A stretch of DNA of 64,000 nucleotides from Apostichopus japonicus (taxonomy: Eukaryota; Echinodermata; Holothuroidea; Aspidochirotida; Stichopodidae). The translations under genes were made by a program, and so were the position numbers. The stretch is from NCBI RefSeq assembly GCF_037975245.1, contig NC_092577.1, positions 23,338,398-23,402,397 of the forward strand. The letters run 5' to 3'. Of this stretch, positions 23,177-35,194 are shown in pieces (the first letter of the stretch is position 1; every line of letters begins with the position of its first letter). Below the pieces are notes generated by a model. The model made no database searches, was not told the DNA's origin, and saw only the letters and a program-made list of their open reading frames with translations.

Positions 23177-24272
23177 ATGAGTTACGCGAAAGAGGGAAAT
23201 ATTTCGTCAACCGAGGATCGTCGTGGCGGTTCGAAGAGTGACAAACTGAAAGAGAACAGTATATATGTTATATACAGCAATAGTGATGCAGATGATGTTA
23301 TTAAAGCTGTTAAAGGAGCAATTGGAAGATCTAATATACTTGGATGTGTGAAAGTGGTCGGTCAATGGGTTATTACTTTCAGTAATGATGGAGATGCTCA
23401 GCTTTCACAAGGAACAGGTCTCCTTATCAAGGAAGATGTATGTGAAGTGATTGGAGTCGGCAGAAGTATTGTGACAGTAAGCTTTTTTGATGTACCTACA
23501 TTTGTAAATGACGAAGATCTGTCTGCAAAACTAATTGAACTGGGTTGTGGCATAAAATCGTTATGGACACGTAAACACTACGCAAAGTTTCCACATATCG
23601 AGAATGGTATACGATACGCACTAAAGTATGTAACAATTGCCTTAGCGAAGGACACATATATGCGGAACTGCTCTGATTACAAATGTAAGAACTGTGCTCT
23701 CCGAGGGCACAGGGATTCAAGGTGCCCAAAAACGCAGTGCTATAAATGCCACCAATTCGGACATAAAAGTTTCCAGTGCCTTGGTGACAAACGTCAACAA
23801 AACGAAGATGACTTGAATTATCTGGTCGAACACATGGAAGCTGAGAACTTAGATACCGAAGCAAACGTTGAAGAAACCGAAAACGTATCCCAGACAATAG
23901 ATAACCAAAATAGTGAAATCGGAGAGCAGAATACTAGCACTTTTGCGGTGCAGAAAGAACTCCACACACAGTGTCGCCGGACAAGAGATATATAAATACT
24001 CCAAACAGAGAAGGAAATCCAGATCAACTGCCTCTTTCGGAGTCCAGGATACCCTACCCATCCCTGACGGTAAAACAGAAACAGATAAACATAAAGTGAA
24101 AGACAACCCAAATCAGCCACTTAAGAGAACTGTTTCTATAGACGAAGATGATTTCTCGCAAGTCACACCAAACCGCTTCCGAAGCTCGGCTAAAAAGCAA
24201 ATAGTCCCGCACTTAACCAATGCACGGAACGGACCACCCAATGATCAGCCGCGAAATCTGAAGTCAAAATGA
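23177..24272 (+). CDS. LINE-B ORF1 protein, zinc-knuckle type (frame changed near its end)
   Basis: The likely start is ATG at 23,177 (MSYAKEGNISSTEDRRGG). An RRM-like or trimerisation region (NSIYVIYSNSDADDVIKAV onward) precedes two CCHC knuckles: CKNCALRGHRDSRC and CYKCHQFGHKSFQC. An acidic, Glu/Asn-rich tail follows. This frame stops at 23,995. The neighbouring frame continues with YKYSKQRRKSRSTASFG through QVTPNRFRSSAKK to a TGA at 24,270-24,272, so a frame change lies at about 23,940-23,990. The final codons overlap the ORF2 start as ATGA (24,269-24,272), an arrangement known in LINEs that translate ORF2 by termination-reinitiation. The role is nucleic-acid binding in the LINE ribonucleoprotein. 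Confidence 0.85.
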
Positions 24273-24956
24273 TCCTATACACTTATGTACTCACTATGAT
24301 TTCTTTCACTAGTCTCAACTGCAAGGGACTCAGGAATCGTACGAAAAGGGATGAACTATTCACATACTTCATGAAAAAAAATTACGTTATTCTACTGCAA
24401 GAAACATTTACAACAAGTCTGTTTATGATCAAGCATGCCAAGTTTGGAACGGAAACATTATTTCATCCTTGTTCTGAGATTGCAACCGGAGAGGTGTTTC
24501 ATGTCTAATCAGTAAAGACAGCGACGTCGAAATTATCAGCCGTCAAACCTATAACAACGGTCGTTTACTACAAATAAATGTTAAAGCTGATGAACAGTTT
24601 CTCTCTATCATTAACGTTTATGCTCCAAATGGTCCCGGTGAAAGGAAACTCTTCTTTAACGTTTACACAAAATAGTCGCCGATATTCCACAGCCACTTTT
24701 AATCGCTTGGGATTTCAACACCGTTCTAAACACGTACTTGGACAAGTACCCTCCATTTCCCACTTCAGATGTCTACAGGAAAACTCTTAAGGATCTCATG
24801 TGAGAAAATAACGTTGATATATGGCGGGATCTCAATGAATAGAAAATGGCATTCACAAGATCACGGCAATCTAATAATACAACAACAGCATCCCGCATAG
24901 ATCGCTTCATAATTTCCAAGACACTATTTCCAAATGTGAAGGATTGTAATATTTTA

Positions 24957-25138
24957 AACTATCCCAACTCAGATCATGACATTGCTTATTTAAATTGGAC
25001 CTATCGCTATTACCACATGGAAAAGGAGTGTGGGTTTTATATTTCATTTATATTTTAAACTATCTCAACTCAGATCATGACATTGTTTATTTAAATTGGA
25101 CCTATCGCTATTACCATGTGGAAAATGAGTGTGGGTTT
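24957..25138. repeat. 101-bp tandem duplication inside LINE-B
   Basis: CAACTCAGATCATGACATTG...CCTATCGCTATTACCA...GAGTGTGGGTTTT occurs at 24,966 and again 101 bp later, with a few substitutions. It duplicates part of the endonuclease-RT linker. Confidence 0.88.
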
Positions 25139-25561
25139 TTAAGAACTCTCTTCTAGACGATGATTACTTTTTGCCATGATATGAAAGAATTACTTGACTG
25201 TGCCAAAACTGAGGATGTGTATAAAACTTTCATATCTAAAATTACAAAAATATCTATTATGTATAGTAAACGCAAACAAAAGACTTCAAGGAAACAGAAA
25301 AGAGTTCTTGAAAAGCAAATTACTTATGAAAGGGTTAAAATGCAAAAAAGTTCGGATTACGACGAGACTAGACTTAGAGATCTTGAGGACCATCTGGATG
25401 TCATTATATCTGACGAAATAAAAGGCGTGGCCATTGGTTCGAAGAGAATGAAAAATCTACAAAATTCTTCCTAAATCTACAAAAGTCAAGACAAAAGAAA
25501 AAGGTCATGAGGCCTTTGTTGAAAGATAATGGTAATATCATATATGACCAGGAACAAATGG

Positions 25562-26519
25562 TGTTACACCCTGGGTTGTTCGGGATGCGTGTACCCAGTA
25601 TTTCGAACACGCCCAGGGCTACTGAGAATGTTTCCCCGATTTGTTACCCCGCGATATGTTGCCCATTCACTCAGCATTCCATTTACTTTTGTTTTATTAT
25701 GCAGGTATCTCTCGCTCCCCCCTCGTCTGCCATCACCAGCATTCCAGGCATTCGCTGTTTTGTCACACGAGTTGTTCTGTTTAGAGTTTATCTATTTTAC
25801 TATCACTTGCTCTCTATATCTTGTTTAACTAAGACGGTGTTGTTTCTTATGTATTTTCGAAAACTTCATTTATTTCGTTGAGATTCGGGCAGAGATATGG
25901 AAACCAGCGGTGAGCAGCACGGCTATTACAGTATAGTATTGTTTTAAAGGCAAGGTTTATGTATTTTACAGAGCGGGTCCGGGAGTGAGGGCTGACTGCG
26001 GGGCGCCATTTCCTATTGTATTGTATCACTAATAACTTCCCGTCCTGGTTGGCTTCGTTGCATTTTATAGAGGTAGGGTCAAACTAGGGCTCTCCCCGGA
26101 GGTATTGTAGAAGTTAATCGGGGCGGGACCACGTTAGGCAGTATAAGTTCAGTCTGCCGTTGGCGCCCCGTGTCGGGTATTCATTCTCGTGATTCTTAAG
26201 AGCCGTGCTGCCCACGCCCTGGTTACGTAGTTTATTCGTTATTTATTGAAATTGAATCTTTGCCCGTTGTTTGCTTTTATTTGTGTACGGCAGAAAGACA
26301 CTGCCTTATTTTTGTTAAGTGTATGTTTAAAGTTAATTAATGAAACTTTTTATTCAGACCTACTTCTCTAAACTACATTCTTCTCTATTTTTATGTGTGT
26401 TGGTTGAAGCCCGGCTAGCAGAAGTCTTCGCCTCCCCCTTTCCCCTGCCCTGACATCAGGTGGCCTCCAGCTGCCTGATTACCCACGCTACCGCTCGGCC
26501 GGGGTACAGGGGCGTTACA
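25562..26519. mobile_element. LTR-like insertion (possible solo LTR fossil) inside LINE-B
   Basis: A 958-bp block without similarity to the LINE interrupts ORF2 between DQEQMV and FKQEVDLYKELY. It starts TGTTACACCC and ends GGGGCGTTACA, giving a TG...CA style terminus and short inverted ends. No clean target-site duplication is visible. The family is not recognised; solo LTR is the best guess. Confidence 0.45.
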
Positions 26520-28080
26520 ATATTTAAACAAGAAGTTGACTTGTATAAAGAATTATACACGTCTGGTAACACCGTTCTTGAAGCTCAAAGGCAAATAATA
26601 TCAGCAAAAGATTATCTGATTTTAACAAAAAAGCTTGTGATTCCGATGTAACTTTGAAGGAGTTACACACCGCCCTCTCTTCAATGAAAAACAATATTAG
26701 CCCCCCCGGTCTTGATGAGCTTACCCCAGAGTTCTGCGAAACATTCTGGGACGGGTTAAGCAATACTATTTGGAAGCTTGCTTGTGAAATCAGTAATGCT
26801 GAGCAATTACCCCAAACAATTGAGGACTGGATTGATGACCCTGATTCCTAAAAAGGTGATCTAAGAAAATGAACTCATTGTCTTTTAAATATTGATTATA
26901 AAATAATTACTAAAAAACTTGCAAATAGAGTTTCAGAAGTTATTCACACGCTTATTTCCGAGGATCGATCATGTTGCGTCCCCGGTAGAAGTATTGCAGA
27001 TAATGTGATTCTTATAGATAATATTATTCAAAGCCTAGAGGAAAACAATACGAGAGGTTACATTCTTAAGATAGGCGTGTTCCACTCTGTCGAACACCTT
27101 ATACTGGTCTATCTGTCCAATGTCCTTGAGAAAATGGGTTAAAATACTGTACACTAATATACAGGCTTGTATTAAGCAAAATGGATTTGTTTCCGACATT
27201 TTCCCTATTGAAAGAGGTGTTAGACCGGGTTGCCCTCTGTCCGCTGGTTTTATATGTTCTTAGTGCCGAACCGTTTAACGAAGTCATCTCAAATTGCAAT
27301 GATATTTCGGGAATTCAATTATTTGACAATCAAGCCAAAATTTTCCAACATGCGGATGATACGACTTTTGTATTTACTGATATGTCTAGCATGGATTATA
27401 TCTTCCAAATTATAGGTATGTATGAAAAAGCCTCAGGTTCAAAATGCAATAGGCATAAAACTGAACTTGTATCGAAATATTAGGTATTTTCCTCGGTAAT
27501 AACCGATCTATTGCCGAAAATAAGAATTGGGTTGATAAAACCGATGCTTGTGTAAATTTTCTCAAAAGGTGGAAAAATCGGAACGTATCATTCCATGGCA
27601 AGGCACTAGTGATTAATTCCTTGGTTATTTCACGCCTGGTTTACCACGCATCTATCCTCCCTGTGACACAATGGGCGATCGATGCTATTCAGAAGGGGAT
27701 TAACACTTTTATGTGTAGTGTTAAGAAACCCTCTATTGCCTTCGATGTATTAGCTCTTCCAGAGGAAAGTGGTTTAATATTTGTAGTTTTAAATGTAAAA
27801 GGGATTCTCTGAGAATCCGCTACGTCAGCCGTTTAGTTAGCAACGAAATCAATAATAAACTGGGTGATATCATGCTTCATAATCTCAACCACTATAGTGA
27901 TGCGATGTTAGGATTAGATATTTCCGTACCCTACCACAGTTAAATTTTATTCGTAAACTTCCTAAGTATTACCAGGAATTGTGCGCATGGAGACAAGTAT
28001 CAACTGGAATACTTGTTCCTCCTATTTCCGAACTTAAAGTTTCAGATAAGTATCATGCTTCTGAAATCTTTAGTCAACCA

Positions 28081-28900
28081 CAAAGCCCCATGCCCACCCA
28101 CAACCAAAGTTCTCATAGCTGGGGACTCGATCTTGCGTGATTTTTCAAGCAATGTCAATGTGTTGTCTTTGAGAGGAGCGACGATCAGTGACCTAAAGCT
28201 GCATATCAAAGAACGTCAAGCCTGCCGGGACACCAATCACGTCATTTCACATGTTGGAACTAATGATATAAATTATAAGCGATTATGAAGGTCTTGTAAC
28301 TTCAATACAGACAAAGAATACATCCCGACAAAGTAGCCATCTCATGTCCCTGCCCAAGGACGGATCCACACTCCGAATCTATCAAGGAATTCATTGAAAA
28401 CATACCATCGTATTCATATGGTGATGGTAAAGTCGACACATCCCTATTCTGTGATGATGAACTACACCTTAGCCAGCTAGGCAGTGATAAACTCAAATCT
28501 AAATGCACGTCAATTGGACCCGTTTGTCTCTATCGTCAAATGAGGGCTAAAACTCATAATGGAACATGCCATACCTATAGAAGACTTCCCGTCAGCTTCA
28601 ATAACCAGAGTCGCCGACATATGATTTTCTCGCATCATCAGACTCAGCCCTACAACCCTCACCACTCCAATGAAAAGAACAGACTAAGTATGAAAGATTA
28701 CCCACACCAGTTAAACAAGAGGACCAACCATGAGTTCTTCAGAAGACCGTATAACAGATACGAAAGGGGTTGTTACAACTGTGGGGAAAATTACCACAAC
28801 TCAGAAAGATGTCGGTTTGACCGACCCATTAAGTGTAAAGCATGTGGTCGTCATGGCCACAAGGAACGGTCATACTTTAACACCACACCCATTTATTAGA
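28081..28900 (+). pseudogene. LINE-C ORF1: SGNH-hydrolase-like domain plus zinc knuckle
   Basis: VLIAGDSILRDF carries the GDS block of SGNH/GDSL hydrolases, and HVGTNDI near 28,250 matches the GxND block III. A second part ends with CYNCGENYHNSERC and CKACGRHGHKERS, which are CCHC-like knuckles (the last lacks its final Cys). Esterase-like ORF1 proteins are known in CR1/L2-group LINEs of invertebrate deuterostomes. The frame breaks between the two parts. Confidence 0.75.
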
Positions 28901-30820
28901 TTATTGGCCAAGATGAGGGTGCCGCTACACATGAACCCTGCCCTGTGATTACCCCTGACGACACCCATAATGAATCAAACAAACTAATCCATTATAAACA
29001 CATGAATAGTGCACACATTGATGAAAATAAGAGCTTTAACAATGTTTTTAATAAATTTTCCAATTTTATATTCGTAAAGACAGGAATGATACATAAAAAC
29101 AAGACCAGGTTTATTCGACAATCCATATTTGAAAGAAATAGAATTGAAGGGATCTGGGTCGAAATTATTTTACCTCATGTTAAAATTTTGTTATTATGTG
29201 TTTTGTATCGCCCCCTGATTCAGCAGCCGAGTGGACTGATCATGTTCATGACATGTTAGCTGCCCCATGTAATTCTTTTTCCGATATAGATATTATCGGG
29301 GACTTTAACATAAATCTACTAGGTGGTGGTAACAAAAGGCGGATGCAAGACATGGAGATTTACAACTTGAAGCAAATAATAAAGGTACTAACTAGTGTAA
29401 GTAAATTATCGTGCACATTAATTTATCATATTTATACGACTAAAGAAAGTCGAATTGTCAATACCGAAGTTCCAAAAACGATATATTTCACTTGGAAACA
29501 ATGCCTCACACCAACCATCATCAAAAAAGACTGATCACGAAACCATGAAATATCGTGCGACAAATATATTAGATTTAATGCGTTCAAGCAAGACCTAAGG
29601 TATTGTTCTTGGCCATCTGTGTTGCAGGCAGCAGATGCAAATTGTTTGTTAGAAACTTGGGAGAATATTTTTTCTTAATATTGTTAATAAGCATGCTCCC
29701 CCAAAAAGAAAATAAGGTCAAAATACCAAATCAGCCCAAGTGGTTCAATGGTGAGATAAGTCATGCCATTAAAATGAGGAATTCGTGAAAATTCAGAGAT
29801 CCAGAGACATATCGATTGTGGAGAAACAAAGTTGTAAGTTTAATTCGATCGGCTAAACACAGTTATTTCAGAGATTTTATTGTTAAGGGCAGGGCGATTC
29901 CAAAGCTATTTGGCAAATCCTTAGAAATGTTCAGTCCAATGATACTAATATGAAAAGTCAGCAGAAAATAAGCACGATAATCAACAATGGTAGTAACCTA
30001 CAAACAGATCCAATCGATATCGCTAAGTCATTTAACGAATTCTTTACGTCTGTATCATCTAAGTATCTTGTTGGTATTAACAACAATGTGGATAATGATT
30101 ATTTAGCAAGTGTTAAAGAGTTTGTTTGTTCCAAATTACGCAATGGTGTTGCATTCCAAATTCCAGAGGTAACTGATGAATTTGTCTACAAAACACTTAT
30201 TTCAATGGATGCTAATGAAGCCACCGGTCTGGACGGGATTAGCTGATATCTTCTAAAGTTATCTGCTAGTGAAATAACAAACAGTATCAGCCATGTACTG
30301 GATAGTAGCATCTGAAACTCTGTCTTTCCTACGAAGTGGAAGAAAGCCAATGTTGTCACCATTTACAAGAGTGATTCAAATCTAGAAGTATCCAATTATC
30401 GACCCATTTCAATCTTGCCTGTATTATGTAAGATATTAGAAAAACACGTTGATGGTGCTTTATCCAAGTTTTTAAATGCATTTGGTCTAATAAGATCATC
30501 TCAGTCAGGTTTTAGAAAAGGGCACTCTTGTGAAACTGCATTATTAAAGATAATCGACGACTCGAATAAATCTATTGATAGCGGACATCTTATAGGATCT
30601 GTATTTATAGACCTGAAAAAAGCATTTTACCTAGTACACCATTCTATTCTAACAAATAAGTTATCTCTATATGGTCTATCCGAAAGCTCTGTTGCACGAT
30701 TTAAGTCGTATTTATGTAATACACAACAATCTACATGTATTCTCCCCCCTTACTGCCAGTGACATGTGGGGTGCCACAGGGGTAAATTCTGGGCCCGTTG
30801 CTCTTTGTTTTGTTTATACA

Positions 30821-32610
30821 CAACACAATAGAGGACAGGACAGCCCGTTGAAACCGGCTCTCCAATCAAATTGCAACCATCAATGAAAGACGTCCTCAAC
30901 ATCACAACATAGGACAGCGCCGCCACAACCAGTCCTCTCATGAAAGTTATAATATCAATGAAAGACGCCATCATCATCAGAACTCATCTGTGAATACGAG
31001 AAGGCGTGCTAACTTTCGCACCACAGGCATTATGACAACCGATCCCAAAGGCAAGACACAAACTCTGACATCTCCAATTACAATGAATGCTACAACTGTG
31101 GGGAAAGAAACGACAGTGTAGCGGTATGTAGATATGACAATAACATAAAATGTTTTCAGTGCAATATGTACGGCCACAAAGCAACTAATTGCTACTCATA
31201 CTAGGTCGGGCCGTCATTGAACTAAGGTCCAGCAGAGATAATATTCAAAAATATGGTAGAGACGATAGTCCCAAGCACTTGGTAAATGGTGCTATTGACC
31301 ATATGTTTATTCATACATCTGATTCCAGCATACTTAGTCAAAATCGTTATAGTATTTTAGATGGTATTTTAGATATCAGAAGGTATCAATGGGGGTTCTT
31401 TCTCTGACGCACATAATTACCAAGGTATCAATTATGTCCGAAGCCTAGCTAAAGACAGCACCAAACAGGTACAATTTCCATCTCTACTGTCAAGTCAAAC
31501 TGATGCTCATGCTTAGCTAGAACATGGAAATAACCACCCGAAATATAATGTGTCACTTGAAGAATACGTTTAAAGAAAAGGGATTAAAAATCGGCCATCA
31601 AAATATCAGAAGTTTGCCCAGTAAAATAGAGGAATTACGTCATATTATGTATCTCACAAAGTTTTTGTGATGATACAATATGCGAGGAAGTGATAAATAT
31701 GCCAAATTTTCTTTCTCATCGGAAAGATACAAATCGAAATGGTGGCGGTATTGTAGTTTATATAAATAGTGGCATTAATCACATCCGAAGACATGATTTG
31801 GAATATGAAGAACTTGAAGTGGTTTGGGTCGAAATTAAAAGGGCTAAAAGTAAATCACTTTTGGTTTGTGCTGTACAGATAGTTTTTTAAGTTTTCACAA
31901 CCATGTAGAGCAGATTTGCAGTAAAGTCTCCAGAATGTTAGGTTTCTTACGCAAAAATAAATCATTCCTTTCTTTAGATGAACTTCATATTATATAGAAG
32001 AGCATGATTCTACCACATTTTTTATGTGTATCCACTGTATGATCTGAACATTACGTAACTGATATGCAGAAATTATGTAAATTACAAGGCAGGTGTGCTC
32101 GTATTTTAACTGGTTCGTGATATGATATCCGAACAAAAGATCTATTGAAATCACTGAATTGGGACTCTTGATATGATTTTTAGAAAAATCAAAAGCGCAT
32201 AATAATGTTGAAATGTTTGAATTATCTTACGCCAGAGTATCTCTCAAAGTCAATTAAAAACCCCGTAAACCATGCATACCATACAATCTCTTTTTATTTA
32301 GCTTGTGTTATATTGTTATTGTTTTTTCTTTTGAATATTTCACAAGCTTTTGCTAATTCTTATTTTGTAAATAATTTTTATATTTTGATAATTCTTATAT
32401 TTTAGATTTTTCTTACATTTTTTAGAATTCTTTTATTTCGATTTTTCCCCATTTTTATCTATTTGTAGTTGTCTCCACTTTAAAGCTTGAATTGTTTTGT
32501 ATCTGTACTTTGTATTGCCATGTTTTACTTTTTATGTATAACGTTTAATGTAAAAAGCAGGGCCTTATAAAATATAAAAAACAATAAATAAATAAGAAAT
32601 AAAATTATTG
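30821..32610 (+). mobile_element. Second CR1/L2-like LINE nested in LINE-C, internally deleted (LINE-D)
   Basis: It enters after the GVPQG...LLFVLFI block of LINE-C. It shows a zinc-knuckle segment ECYNCGE...KCFQCNMYGHKATNC (31,090-31,195), endonuclease starts LKIGHQNIRSLPSKIEELRH (31,585) and GGGIVVYINSGI (31,745), then a jump to the RT C-terminus: GFLRKNKSFLSLDELHII (31,945) and LKCLNYLTPEYLSKSI (32,205). The RT core is missing. It ends with an AATAAATAAATAAG tail near 32,600, after which the LINE-C frame resumes. Confidence 0.75.
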
Positions 32611-32860
32611 ACACGGGTCAAAGTATTAATTATTGCAATGCGGACATGTATGCAGACAATACAACATTTCATATGAAGGGCAAGTCTATGGATGATTTAA
32701 ATGTATTATCTTGGAATGAACAAGTCGTTTCTGTTTGCAAGCTCGTTTCCACTAAATTTGCTCTTCTTAGACGCTTAATACCATTCATTGATACCAATAC
32801 TTATATTCTGTTTTATAATGGATATATTTTACCGATGGTTGAGTACTGTAGTATAGTATG

Positions 32861-33055
32861 CGTGCTGGTCGTCCTTTTGTGTTTTTTTTTAATGTTTCAG
32901 TGGGTGGTTGGGCGTTGTCTCTGCGGGTCGGTGGGCCTATGTACCTTTTTCGGCTCGCTTGACCTGAGTTTCGTTTGTAAGAATGGGATGGTTCGGTAGT
33001 GCCGTTTGGCCGTGACGTTTTGTATCCCGCATGGCGGGTCACGTAAAAAGCAGTT
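32861..33055 (+). mobile_element. LINE-E 3' fragment (195 bp) with 7-bp TSD inside LINE-C
   Basis: It starts in the last LINE-E codons (CGTGCTGGTCGTCC) and runs through the 3' UTR to the CCCGC-ATG-GCGGG stem-loop (33,026-33,038) and ACGTAAAAAGC. TAGTATG flanks it at 32,854-32,860 and 33,056-33,062. Removing the insert plus one duplication restores the LINE-C frame YCSIVWGNSNA, which confirms the edges. Confidence 0.9.
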
Positions 33056-33940
33056 TAGTATGGGGAAATAGTAATGCCATAAATGTTGTTAGACAGTCGT
33101 TCTCAGAATTAGTCGTTTACAGAAAGCTGCAGCAAGCATTATTCCCAAGACCTCTTTAAAACTTTAAACTGGTACTCACTGGAAAAACCTTTAAAATGTA
33201 AAAGATTGACAATGGTGTATAGGTCTTTAAATGGTGTGGCTCCACAGTATGTTGTGGAAATGTTCCTCTAAGGTCCACCACACGAAATCATTTATTTTTA
33301 GAGGGTGGTAATACCCAGTATCACCCAAAAACATTTTGATATGTTGCTGCTAAGGAATGGAACGAATTATCAAAGGAGTGTAAGAATGCGAAGCCTTTGA
33401 ATACTTTTAAACGTTCTATGCAGGACTTTAACTAATTTATTCTGCTTTTAATTTCTTTTAATTGATTGTTCCATGTTGTATTTTATGCCATAGCCAAATC
33501 GTATTTTTATTTTCATTGTCGTCTTATTTGTTTTCTTATTATTTTATGATTATATTTTTTCTTTTCACTATTAGTTATTTGATTTCAGGGCCTCGGGGGA
33601 GATTAGCTTTACGCTAACCGAGTATACCCTCTAAATAAATAAATAATTTCATAACCTTCCATTACAGATAAAAAAAGGAAAAAGTTTTCCATAACTCGGA
33701 TTTTATTAAAGGTGGAATTGCTTATTGCAGTGATGTTATGTACGAGATGATACCTGCCGAAGCAATTTAAAAAAGTATTATGTCATATCCCGAAACCAAA
33801 AGCAGCTTAAGTAATATCAGTAATTATCTTGATAATCTAATACGATCCATGCCGTCAAATTGGTTAGATGAGATATATTCTGGCGATTCCATCGTCAGTA
33901 CCACTGATGAGAGTAATATCATTTTGAAGCTGAAGTAATA

Positions 33941-35150
33941 ACGATACTTGGATTAACGCAAGTAACCTGTCAGCCAAATTTGCTTCAATTTTCCTACACG
34001 CAAAAACATGGAGTGTTAAATTTGTACTCTTTCGAGGTGTAACTGTTCACCCTACACCTGACGGGTTACTCTGACCCTGAGTAGGGTTACATAATTTATG
34101 CAGCGTGGATTTTTAACACCTGCAGAAAGTGTACTTTCAGTTCCAGCATTCCGATTGGTCAAACTTCCCGCCAGCTGGATTCTTAGTGCAAGTTAAGTGT
34201 TTAAAACGGTACCACCGTACCGTGAACACCCATTGTACCGTACCTAGCATGTAACTTACGTATTACGTATGTACCGCGGATATACATACACGTGCCGCCT
34301 GTCAAGTAAGCTGTGCGGCTAATGGCCTAAAGGTGAGTTTCATTCTGTCGTTTTGCCTGCTCCTTCGTATACACATGGCTCTATAGAAATGGGGCTAAAA
34401 ATAGAAATGATATATAAGTTGCAATTGCTAGCAAGAAATAGGCTGGCGCCCACGCTAACTTTACGTTAGGCTCTATAGGCTAGATGCTAAGTTATACCGG
34501 CCTAGCATCGGGCTTTAGCATGCAGTGTGATAGTACTGTTGCTCCATGTAGCCTAACGTTATTCTTGGAAAATTGTACAGCTGCAGAAGTTAACAGCCCA
34601 TTAGTTGCATTACCATCACTATTTTAGTGCCATGTTCTAATTGCTTCTCTTGCAGAACAGGTTGCATCACTGATCACCATATTTGGTCAGTAGGTTACTA
34701 TAAGGGTCCTAGAGTTAGGATATTACTTAAAGGAATTGTCTGGTGGAAGATTTTGATACATTGTCTTTGTAGTTATTATTTTTCTCTTTCTAACCATGTA
34801 AAAATTGTCCCCATTCGACGTTTTCTTCTTGTAGAAATCTGGTTTTCAAATTCACCAGTTTCTCACCAAAAGTACCGTTTGTTCGAACGCTTCAATATGG
34901 TGATTGACGTAGTGGTTGCAGATAGGCAAAACAGGCGACTTGAAGTTAGCACTCCCAATTCCGCACCAAATAAACTCACGTGTAAGCACATTGGATTGCC
35001 TCATATATATAACGTACATACTCGCGAACGTATATACTACGATGCTCAGTTGGTGTACTTGTATAGCGTTACACATAGTACACTCACACTCAAACCACAG
35101 TTCATTAACTGTTCTTCGAAATCGCTGAAATAAAATTCACGGATCAAATT
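33941..35150. other. No gene recognised
   Basis: This holds a 168-codon frame (34,627-35,133) without recognisable domains, and a short inverted GTGTTAAA pair near 34,013/34,103 that may be a MITE remnant. Words of the TTACGTTAGG/CCTAACGTTA type appear near 34,460-34,560. None supports a gene call. Confidence 0.5.
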
Positions 35151-35194
35151 AACAGTAAAAGGAAACTTGTAAAGTATTCGTTAAACCGAAAGAT

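Larger units (their letters stand above)
24269..28080 (+). pseudogene. LINE-B ORF2 remnant: endonuclease and reverse transcriptase
   Basis: ORF2 begins MILYTYVLTMISFTSLNCKG with the apurinic-type endonuclease pattern SLNCKGLRN...ILLQETF. It continues with INVYAPNGPGE (24,610) and SRIDRFIISKTLF (24,895). RT blocks follow: LTPEFCETFWDGL (26,720), VRPGCPLSPLV-like sequence near 27,215, the active site as HADDTTFVF (27,350), and NSLVISRLVYHASILPVTQW (27,612). Frame changes and stops interrupt it repeatedly. It ends where the CR1/L2-like LINE enters. Confidence 0.82.
28081..33645 (+). mobile_element. CR1/L2-like LINE inserted into LINE-B (LINE-C)
   Basis: Order: an ORF1 with SGNH-hydrolase-like and CCHC segments (28,081-28,900), an endonuclease region (VEIILPHVKILLLCVLYRP and DIIGDFNINLLGGG, 29,150-29,330), and RT (29,950-30,820 with NYRPISILPVLCKILEK, SQSGFRKGHSCETAL and FIDLKKAF, then GVPQG.ILGPLL). 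It is interrupted at about 30,820 by LINE-D and resumes at about 32,610 with the active-site segment MYADNTTFHM and LPMVEYCSIV. A LINE-E tail splits it at 32,861. It ends in TATACCCTCTAAATAAATAA at 33,645. Stops and frame changes are numerous. The AAATA-type tail and GVPQGS block suit CR1/L2-type LINEs. Confidence 0.82.
22905..33940 (+). mobile_element. 5S-targeted Tx1-type LINE, nearly full-length at its 5' end and heavily interrupted (LINE-B)
   Basis: LINE-B starts immediately after 5S nt 37. It contains a 5' UTR with a tRNA-like segment, ORF1 with two zinc knuckles, an endonuclease-like start of ORF2, and the reverse transcriptase. The coding sequence runs to about 28,080 (HASEIFSQP), is split by a CR1/L2-like LINE, and resumes at 33,646 (FHNLP...HNSDFIKGGIAYCSDVMYEMIPAE). 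The resumed part matches the SNFIDGG...MYEIIPSRLPAE segment of LINE-A. An LTR-like insertion lies at 25,562-26,519 and a 101-bp tandem duplication at 24,957-25,138. It is lost after about 33,940. ORF2 has many stops and frame changes, so the copy is dead. Confidence 0.85.

Noticed and set aside
30977-31184. Minus-strand 66-codon frames
   Set aside because: Shadow frames of the LINE-D zinc-knuckle region on the plus strand.
34013-34110. Small MITE with inverted GTGTTAAA
   Set aside because: Only eight matching bases at each end; could be chance.
34627-35133. 168-codon frame as a gene
   Set aside because: No recognisable domain, low-complexity hydrophobic start, no splice or repeat support.
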